Source: DTU080 sp050945315 (GTDB taxonomy: Bacteria > Bacillota > Limnochordia > DTU080). Taken from it: a DNA stretch of 10,841 bases. Shown one piece after another: positions 5,350 through 10,841 of the stretch. Numbering within the stretch: position 1 is the stretch's first letter; each line of letters starts with the position of its first letter. Below the pieces are notes generated by a model, which was not told where the DNA came from, searched no databases, and saw only the letters and a list, made by a program, of their open reading frames with translations. The translations under genes were made by a program, and so were the position numbers. The stretch covers positions 1 through 10,841 of the forward strand of contig JBMNSS010000093.1 of NCBI GenBank assembly GCA_050945315.1, read 5' to 3'.

Positions 5350-7767
5350 TCACCAACTCAGGTCAAGAGTACCGCTGATACCGCGGGCTCGCAGGCAGCC
5401 TCGGCGTTGATCCTTCTCTGCCTCTACCGGCTTGCCAGCGCAAGAGACGGCGGCACGGTCGAGCAGAGCGCGCGGGGGATAGATGCAGATCTCCGCATCC
5501 TGCAAACCGGACACGGTGAGTCGGCGGGTATTTCCGGTGGGGAACGGTGGCTGCTCCCGACAGCTCACCACGCTCTCGCCGGGCTGAGCGGCGAAGAGCA
5601 CGCAGTTTTCGTGGTACGACTTGCGCAGCTGGTAAGTGATGCTACAACCTGAGAGAATGCCCTCTTGTTGGACAAGGATGGGAGCACCGTCGGGCAGCGA
5701 GAGGTGTACCAGGCCGGTGGTATCGGTTTTCACTCCGGTGAAGTAGAAGCCGTTGTTGCAGCGGCTGACGAAGACCATGGTGAGCGGGCTCTGGGGTGTG
5801 CGCAGCGTCTGGCGCAGGGTGATGCCGAAGGCCTGTAACGCTTGTCTCACCAGCGTTCCCGAATTCCAGAACCGGAGCGGCGGCAAGTCACGGCGGGTCC
5901 CGGGTTTGGCCATCTCCCAGGACGACGACCCGCGCACCCAGACTACGCTACCGCCCTGCCAGGCCGGATCGGTCCGATGAATGGCGTAGGCCCGAGTACC
6001 TTGCGGGCTCGTCGCTTGAACCAGCACCTTGAGATTGGCGGCAGCCGGATCAGGTACTTCGCAGAGCGGACCGCCCGAGAGAGTGGGCCCGTGCCGCAAG
6101 AGCCGCTCGCCTCGCCAGTGCGTGTATTCGTCGCCTGACAATACCGAACGAACGGTAAAATCACCTTCCAGTCCTTCCGCGGCGTTGACGCCCACCAGAA
6201 GCCGTAGCACCTCCGGAGCCGTCGCCAGGGGACCGTAGAGCAGCAACCTGCCCCCGCTCTTGACCCAGTCACAGAGCAACTGCTCGTACGTGCCGGGCAA
6301 AACAGCGCTCGGGGTGACCAAAATGGTGTCGGTCAGGGCGCCGCTCGCCAGGGCACCGGCAAGGTCATCAGTGGACAGCACTGTATTGAGCGGCAGACCG
6401 TTGTTGATGGCATCGCGCATCAGCCAATCGCCCGCATACATGGCCGGGACGAGATGCGGGTGCTCGGCGGCAATGCGGTGATACTCCCGAAAGGGATAAA
6501 GCCAGGTGAGGAGTCCGGGGGCGTCGGGGCCGTCGGCGAGCGCCCGTCGAATGTGAGGGATGACCTCAAGCGCGCAGTCCTCGACGAGATCGCCTTTCTC
6601 GGTGTCGATGGTAAGGAATTCGATGATGTCGGGGCCCTTGGCCCGGCCTTCCCGGTTGATACGACTCACCGACATGGGCGTGTAGATATCGAAAGGTTCA
6701 CGGTTGTACAGGTCCCACCAGGGGTTCTGCCAGAACCAGGGATCGTTGGGATAGAAGCGGAAGGGGAGGTCCTCCGCCGGCAGGACGGCGATGCGAGACA
6801 GATAGCCGGTCATTTCGATGCCGAAGTCGTTGTTAAGGGGGCCCCAGGGCGAGTTGGGCGGGGGACAGCGGACGAACCCCTCTTCGTAGAGCTGTAGGGC
6901 GGGGGCGCAATCGCTGGCCAGGTCGATGCCGACGCTGAAATTTGTCCCCCGCACTTCCACGGGATAACTGCACTCTGCCCTAAAATCGCGCCAGAACCCG
7001 AGAGTGCGCTCAGACAGCTCTTTGTACGGTATCCTGTTGAAGTTGAGGCCGTCGAACGCCTCGCCAAAGGGGCTCCAACCAAAAGAGGAATAACCGAAGC
7101 CGTTTGAAAACCAAACGTAATCGAAGCCGAGGGTCGAAAGGTAACTTTGGCACTGGCGGCCGAGGAAGCGGCCGAAGGATGTGCCCTCCGGGATACCCTC
7201 GGGAAAACCGGCGTACGGGTTCGGATCGGCATGGAGGCGCGACCAAGCCCGCACCATGCAGATGTGCGTGCCCGGGATGTCGGCCTCTTCACCGTGGCTC
7301 ATGATCTCCGGATGCTTTTCGAACTTGAACGCCGACTCCGCGAACTCCGGTCCGCAGTCGAACGTGGCACCGGCCATGATCTTCTGCCCGAATCCATCCC
7401 GGCCAATGCGCTTGAAGGTGGCGATGATGCGCTGGAGGTCGCCGTATGTAAAGCGCGTGGGTTCCGGGCTGTAGGGAACGGCTATCCGACGAGGATCCGT
7501 GGTGTGCCCCGTGTATGGCCGTGCCTTGCTGTTGCAGAAACCGATGTAGCGCCCCCATTCAAACTCGTCTGTGAGATCACCGCGCCACTCCAGAATATCG
7601 CTGCCGTCGGACACCCAAAAAAGGATGGAGCAGGTGTCGGCCAGTTTGGTCAGGGGATACCATTGGCGCAAAGCTTCCCGGCAGACAGCCTCCACCGCCT
7701 CCTGATCCAAGGACTTGAACGGTTTGAGGCTCATTTCCAGTACGACACGACTCAGTCTCCGAGGCAA
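5350..7767 (-). CDS. Uncharacterised large glycoside-hydrolase-like protein
   Basis: This is an 805-residue protein of no family I can name. Residues about 1-440 look like a TIM-barrel-type region rich in aromatic and acidic residues, with striking segments VVLEMSLKPFK (8-18), WVSDGSDILEWRGD (51-64), AGATFDCGPEF (132-142), WFSNGFGYSSFGWSPFGEAF (219-238) and FYPNDPWFWQNPWWDLY (338-354). Residues about 440-560 resemble the GATase-like linker domain of GH42-type enzymes (strand-helix units ending in SGGRLLLYGP). The rest looks like beta-sandwich. No signal peptide is seen. Candidate catalytic acids are Glu141, Glu236 and Asp342, but this is a guess. The start is a TTG at 7767, supported by AGGAAGGAG eight nucleotides upstream and by the first 11 residues running into the conserved-looking LEMSLKPF. 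It is the first gene after the consensus promoter at 7822-7850 and lies 47 bp before the isomerase-like gene. A glycosidase role is inferred from domain layout and neighbours. Confidence 0.85.
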   Translation of the reverse strand: MPRRLSRVVLEMSLKPFKSLDQEAVEAVCREALRQWYPLTKLADTCSILFWVSDGSDILEWRGDLTDEFEWGRYIGFCNSKARPYTGHTTDPRRIAVPYSPEPTRFTYGDLQRIIATFKRIGRDGFGQKIMAGATFDCGPEFAESAFKFEKHPEIMSHGEEADIPGTHICMVRAWSRLHADPNPYAGFPEGIPEGTSFGRFLGRQCQSYLSTLGFDYVWFSNGFGYSSFGWSPFGEAFDGLNFNRIPYKELSERTLGFWRDFRAECSYPVEVRGTNFSVGIDLASDCAPALQLYEEGFVRCPPPNSPWGPLNNDFGIEMTGYLSRIAVLPAEDLPFRFYPNDPWFWQNPWWDLYNREPFDIYTPMSVSRINREGRAKGPDIIEFLTIDTEKGDLVEDCALEVIPHIRRALADGPDAPGLLTWLYPFREYHRIAAEHPHLVPAMYAGDWLMRDAINNGLPLNTVLSTDDLAGALASGALTDTILVTPSAVLPGTYEQLLCDWVKSGGRLLLYGPLATAPEVLRLLVGVNAAEGLEGDFTVRSVLSGDEYTHWRGERLLRHGPTLSGGPLCEVPDPAAANLKVLVQATSPQGTRAYAIHRTDPAWQGGSVVWVRGSSSWEMAKPGTRRDLPPLRFWNSGTLVRQALQAFGITLRQTLRTPQSPLTMVFVSRCNNGFYFTGVKTDTTGLVHLSLPDGAPILVQQEGILSGCSITYQLRKSYHENCVLFAAQPGESVVSCREQPPFPTGNTRRLTVSGLQDAEICIYPPRALLDRAAVSCAGKPVEAEKDQRRGCLRARGISGTLDLSW

Positions 7768-7775
7768 TCACTCTG

Positions 7776-7784
7776 CTCCTTCCT
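7776..7784 (-). promoter_or_regulatory. Ribosome binding site deciding the TTG start
   Basis: AGGAAGGAG on the minus strand lies eight nucleotides before TTG at 7767. The next candidate, an ATG at 7734, has no such site and would cut the conserved-looking LEMSLKPF motif. Confidence 0.7.
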
Positions 7785-7821
7785 TGAGGGGTCTGATGCA
7801 ATAATGCACAATAGTGGCCTC

Positions 7822-7850
7822 AGTATAAATCAACAGCGAGTGACAGTCAA
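7822..7850 (-). promoter_or_regulatory. Sigma70-type promoter for the minus-strand gene series
   Basis: On the minus strand TTGACT (7850-7845) and TATACT (7827-7822) are separated by exactly 17 bp. Each hexamer differs from consensus at one position. The expected transcript start is near 7815, giving a leader of about 48 nt before the TTG start at 7767. The stretch lies in an AT-rich island (about 7800-7935) in otherwise GC-rich DNA. Confidence 0.8.
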
Positions 7851-7868
7851 CCAACTCACACGGTTGAC
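7846..7868. promoter_or_regulatory. Inverted repeat overlapping the -35 box (candidate operator)
   Basis: GTCAACC (7846-7852) and GGTTGAC (7862-7868) form a perfect 7-bp inverted repeat with a 9-nt spacer. One arm covers most of the -35 hexamer. This is where a dimeric repressor would block RNA polymerase. Which regulator binds is unknown; none is encoded in the window. Confidence 0.5.
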
Positions 7869-7869
7869 G

Positions 7870-8317
7870 ATTCAATTTATAATATCGTAAGATAAGCCAA
7901 AAGGGATATTTAAAACATATTTTAGAAGGCAACTCTCCGCCAAGGATGGGAGGATGGCTATATCGATACAAAGACCGTGCAGATCTTTTATTATGGTCGT
8001 CTGTTGCTTTTGCTTGGTGCTTGCTTTAACCCGGATTTCGCACGGTGGGTCCTTGGAAGCAAGTCGTCAGGGCTGGGGAGGCTGCAATGGCTGCGAATCG
8101 GAGCTGATCGGTTAGATCGTCCGCGCAAAGAACGGGCAGAAGAGAGTCCCCGCGGGGCGCATTCGAACAGATCACGCTAAGAGAATGGTCTCGCACAGTG
8201 ACCGCTCTACCGGAAGCTCAGCCGGGAGAGTGCATTAAGGGCCTTAGCCACTTAAACACGCCTCTGCCTTTTTAGCTCTGTTTTGCGATCCTGACATCAA
8301 ATCAACATGTTGGGCCA
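7870..8317. other. Gene-poor intergenic stretch
   Basis: The first part (to about 7935) is AT-rich upstream promoter DNA. From about 7975 to 8317 I find no convincing gene, RNA gene or terminator; short open frames here have no ribosome binding site and no recognisable protein features. It holds two of the three TCGCAC(A/G)GTG repeats (8037-8052 and 8188-8203). Confidence 0.5.
8188..8203 (+). repeat. Short direct repeat GTCTCGCACAGTG (also at 3786; variant at 8037)
   Basis: GTCTCGCACAGTG is shared exactly, in the same orientation, with 3786-3798. A variant TTCGCACGGTGGGTCC lies at 8037-8052, resembling the extended copy GTCTCGCACAGTGGGCC at 3786-3802. All three copies are intergenic. They might be ends or scars of a mobile element, but a 13-base match can also occur by chance in 10 kb. 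Confidence 0.3.
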
Positions 8318-8839
8318 TTGTATCCGGGACAGCCATCAACACAGTTGTGCATATGTCGAGCACAGCAGGCCATCAAACGGCGATCCGACAGACTCCGTTT
8401 CGGTGACCGTTCAACAGTGCTCCGACGTTTGCACAATCGGGCGAAAATCTCTGAGTCGCCTTCGGACGGGCGGTGGTCGAAGAGCATCGTTTGGATAGAT
8501 GCAGACCACACGCACGTAAGCGATGATGAGCAAGGCGCATGGTACGAACCGAAAAGCGGACCCTATGCTTGTTGCCGCCCGGAAAAACCGTGTGAGACCA
8601 TCAAAACACATGCCGGACGGATCGCCGTCGCCGGAGAGACCTGCAGCGCTCTGACTTGCCGCCACCAGGTGTTCTCAATAAGAGGCTATACGGTGTTGAT
8701 AGCAGAACAGATATGTCGGTGCATTGCTGCGTGCCTAGTCGGCAAACGGTCTGCCGAGGGCTATGTTGGCGCAGAAGTCAACGGCTTCCGCCAACGACAC
8801 GAAAACGGTGACACTGTCATGGCGGTAAGCCCGGGCTGA
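8318..8839 (+). pseudogene. Possible decayed transposase fragment (ISLre2-like), weak
   Basis: A plus-strand frame of 173 residues has one segment that recalls ISLre2-type transposases. A helix-turn-helix-like RSTVLRRLH (about residues 31-39) is followed some 25 residues later by an IDADHTHV, comparable to the family's Y-I-E-A-D-E-D-H-V. The remainder is Cys/Arg-rich and shows no family features, no ribosome binding site is evident, and the full family length (over 400 residues) is absent. If real it is an internal remnant. It could also be a chance frame. Confidence 0.25.
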
Positions 8840-8903
8840 ATCAGGTATTGGGAAGAGGCTTTAGGTGGGGACCAGATTTCCGAATGACTTCATACTCCGG
8901 CAA

Positions 8904-8909
8904 AAGGAG
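8904..8909 (+). promoter_or_regulatory. Ribosome binding site deciding the GTG start
   Basis: AAGGAG lies eight nucleotides before GTG at 8918. An in-frame stop (TGA 8885-8887) lies just upstream, so no longer start is possible. No convincing promoter is seen in the 75 bases before it. Confidence 0.75.
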
Positions 8910-8917
8910 AGAGTACG

Positions 8918-10841
8918 GTGGAGAGGAAGGAATTTGCGGCGCCCGGACGTCAGTATAGAGCGGTACACCTTTGGATGCTGAATGATGCCCTTCACCCGGC
9001 GGAGATCCGCCGCCAGATTGCTTCCCTGGCGGAAGCAGGTTGCGGCTCTATCATAGCTCGCACATATATGGGTCTGCGCACCGAGTATCTCAGCCCGGAA
9101 TACATGGCTTGCATGGAAGCGGCGCTGAATGCGGCGCTGGAGCAGAGCTTGGATGTCTTTCTTCAGGCCGGTTATATGCCCAACGGCGTGCCCGGGATGA
9201 CTCCTGCGGCGCAAGGCAGCGGGGTGGCGGCTATACCTCGTGATGCTGCCCTTCCACCCGGCGCTACAGTGCTCGCCGCGACCTCCGACTTCGCTTTCAC
9301 AGTCCAGCCATTTGCCCATGCGGTCGATCTGCTGAGCGCTGAGGCCGTCCAGGCCTATATCGACCTGGCGTACGAGCGCGCCTGGCAACCGCTGCGCCGC
9401 TATTTTGGCCGTCCCATCCGCTCGGTTTGGGTGGACGAACCTTCCTTTCGGCCGCCCCTGATACCGTGGAGCCCCCGTCTGCCGGAGCGCTTTGTCGCTA
9501 CCTGGGGCTACGACCTGCTTCCGCATCTGCCCTCGCTCTTTCAGCGGATCGGTGATTACCAGGCTGTGCGGCACCACTACTGGCGTATCGTGGTGGAGAT
9601 GCTGAAGGAGGCCTACTTTGCCAAAGTCGCCCAATGGTGTGCTGAGAACGGGCTCGAGTTCAGCGGTCACCTGATGGGCGAGGACACCCTGGTCGATCAG
9701 ATTGCCCTCACCGGGGCCTGCATGCCCCTGTACGAATACATGCACCTTCCCGGCATCGACCATCTCAGCAGCAGCCTGTGCTGGACACACGGCGCCCAAG
9801 GCGGGGAGGGCGGCTTGCCTTTCATCCTCAACCCCAAACAGTGCACCAGCGTTGCCGCCCAATTGGGTCGCCCCCGAGCGCTCGCCGAGATGTACGGCGT
9901 GAGCACGCAGGGCCTCACGTTCATAGATCAAAAACGGATCGCCGAGTATCTGGCCGTGCAGGGTATCAACGTACGCTGCCTGCATGCGTCGTTCTACTCC
10001 ATGCGCGGTCGTCGCAAGCGTCTGCATGCCCCCAATCTCCACTATCAGCAACCGTGGTGGGAAGCGAATGCGGAGGCAGCCGCCTATTTCGCCCGGCTGT
10101 CGTATTTGCTGCGCCAGGGGAAAGAGGCAGCCCACGTGCTCGTACTGCACCCGGTAGAATCCGCTTATATTTGCTACGACCCCCTGCTCTATCGACAGGC
10201 CTTGCACGCTCGTAAGCCCATGCCCGATATCGAGCAGATGAACAGGCATGTAGTGGAACTGGGTTTGTGTCTCAACTCCGCCGGGATCGGCTGGCACTTC
10301 GGCGACGAGTCGCTTCTCGCCCGGCATGCCAGGGTGCTGGATGACGGCAGTATGCAAGTGGGCGAGATGCGTTACCGCGCGGTCATCCTGCCTGAAGTGA
10401 AGACGTTGCGTTCCACAACTGCCGCCTTGCTCTGCCGACTGGCTGAGGCCGGCGGAGCGATATTGACCACAGCCGGAGTGCCGGCCCTGATCGACGGGCG
10501 GCCGAAACCGGAGGTGACGGAAGCACTTGCTGCATGTGCTCGGCCGGTAGAGATGAATCGGGTAGCTTTGACGGAGGCGCTGATCGCGGACGGCGCAATC
10601 ACAATAGACGAGCGTGACGATGCGGTTTGGGTGCAGCGGCGTCGCACTGCAGCCGGAGAAATGTTGTTTTTGGTCAACACCTCTCCGGAGAAGGCGGCTC
10701 CGGTACGCCTGACGGCTCCGGCGTTCTGCGCCCTGACCGAGTGGCGCTTGCCGGACGGGCAGACGCAGGATTGCGGCTCGACGGCTCAGTTCACGCTGGC
10801 CCCGCTCGCTTCGCGGGTATTCACAGCGCGGCAGGCGACGG
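8918..10841 (+). CDS. GH106-like glycoside hydrolase (alpha-L-rhamnosidase-related), 3' end outside window
   Basis: The frame is open from GTG 8918 to the window end (641 codons, no stop). The N-terminal part (about 10-410) is a TIM-barrel-like catalytic region with segments seen in GH106-related proteins: VWVDEPSF (near 170-177), FSGHLMGEDTL (near 248-258), MPLYEYMHLPGIDHL (near 269-283), ALAEMYG (near 321-327) and LHYQQPWW (near 374-381). Glu174, Glu255 and Glu324 are candidate catalytic acids. A GATase-like linker (about 483-540) and a beta-sandwich follow. Family members often go on for several hundred residues with a sugar-binding domain. No signal peptide is present, unlike secreted rhamnosidases, so a cytoplasmic role on imported oligosaccharides is likely. 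It is divergent from the minus-strand series across a gap of 1150 bp. Rhamnose specificity is inferred from family resemblance and is not certain. Confidence 0.87.
   Translation, partial: MERKEFAAPGRQYRAVHLWMLNDALHPAEIRRQIASLAEAGCGSIIARTYMGLRTEYLSPEYMACMEAALNAALEQSLDVFLQAGYMPNGVPGMTPAAQGSGVAAIPRDAALPPGATVLAATSDFAFTVQPFAHAVDLLSAEAVQAYIDLAYERAWQPLRRYFGRPIRSVWVDEPSFRPPLIPWSPRLPERFVATWGYDLLPHLPSLFQRIGDYQAVRHHYWRIVVEMLKEAYFAKVAQWCAENGLEFSGHLMGEDTLVDQIALTGACMPLYEYMHLPGIDHLSSSLCWTHGAQGGEGGLPFILNPKQCTSVAAQLGRPRALAEMYGVSTQGLTFIDQKRIAEYLAVQGINVRCLHASFYSMRGRRKRLHAPNLHYQQPWWEANAEAAAYFARLSYLLRQGKEAAHVLVLHPVESAYICYDPLLYRQALHARKPMPDIEQMNRHVVELGLCLNSAGIGWHFGDESLLARHARVLDDGSMQVGEMRYRAVILPEVKTLRSTTAALLCRLAEAGGAILTTAGVPALIDGRPKPEVTEALAACARPVEMNRVALTEALIADGAITIDERDDAVWVQRRRTAAGEMLFLVNTSPEKAAPVRLTAPAFCALTEWRLPDGQTQDCGSTAQFTLAPLASRVFTARQAT

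Noticed and set aside
7147..7890. A 247-residue plus-strand open frame running into the promoter region
   Set aside because: It is antisense to the 5' end of the 805-residue gene and continues through its promoter; it has no recognisable domain.
7977..8180. A 67-residue plus-strand open frame
   Set aside because: It has no ribosome binding site and no recognisable features, and lies in a gene-poor stretch.
8205..8250. A tRNA D-arm-like stretch (AGCTCAGCCGGGAGAG)
   Set aside because: No acceptor stem, anticodon stem or T-arm can be built around it.
8861..10357. A 498-residue minus-strand open frame
   Set aside because: It is antisense to the GH106-like gene, has no ribosome binding site and shows no family motifs. 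The plus-strand frame carries the recognisable hydrolase sequence.

Overview
The window is an accessory carbohydrate-utilisation locus from an uncultured-looking, moderately GC-rich bacterium (about 58-60% G+C by eye). Strong GGAGG-type ribosome binding sites, TTG and GTG starts, a consensus sigma70-type promoter and a bacterial group II intron end point to a bacterium. The gene families (URO-D-like enzymes, GH106-like hydrolases, SGNH esterases, fucose/arabinose isomerase-like proteins) are typical of sugar loci in Firmicutes-like lineages (Paenibacillus, Clostridia, Limnochordia) and Planctomycetes/Lentisphaerae. The exact taxon cannot be read from the sequence.

Layout. Positions 1-127 are the 3' end of a group II intron (domains V and VI and the 3' splice boundary); the rest of the element lies left of the window. 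A short orphan reading frame of uncertain status follows (128-399). Four minus-strand genes then run right to left from a promoter near 7822-7850: a large uncharacterised glycoside-hydrolase-like protein (7767-5350), an L-fucose/L-arabinose isomerase-like enzyme (5302-3827), a URO-D superfamily protein (3024-1969) and a sialate O-acetylesterase-like SGNH esterase (1751-354). Between the isomerase and URO-D genes, on the opposite strand, lies an orphan C-terminal piece of a large glycoside hydrolase (about 3184-3783), which looks like a decayed gene. Right of the promoter, 7870-8917 is a gene-poor stretch of more than 1 kb with a possible decayed transposase (about 8318-8560). A divergent plus-strand gene (8918 to beyond the window) encodes a GH106-like glycoside hydrolase.

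How the genes may work together (inference). None of the five intact enzymes has a visible signal peptide, so they probably act in the cytoplasm on imported oligosaccharides. The esterase would remove acyl groups, the GH106-like and uncharacterised GH-like proteins would cleave glycosidic bonds, and the isomerase-like protein would turn a released aldose (fucose, arabinose or rhamnose type) into a ketose. The URO-D homologue is the outlier. It has neither the Arg-containing N-terminal motif of haem-pathway UroD nor the Cys zinc ligands of corrinoid methyltransferases, so its chemistry in this locus is unknown. No transporter, regulator or kinase is visible; these would have to lie outside the window.
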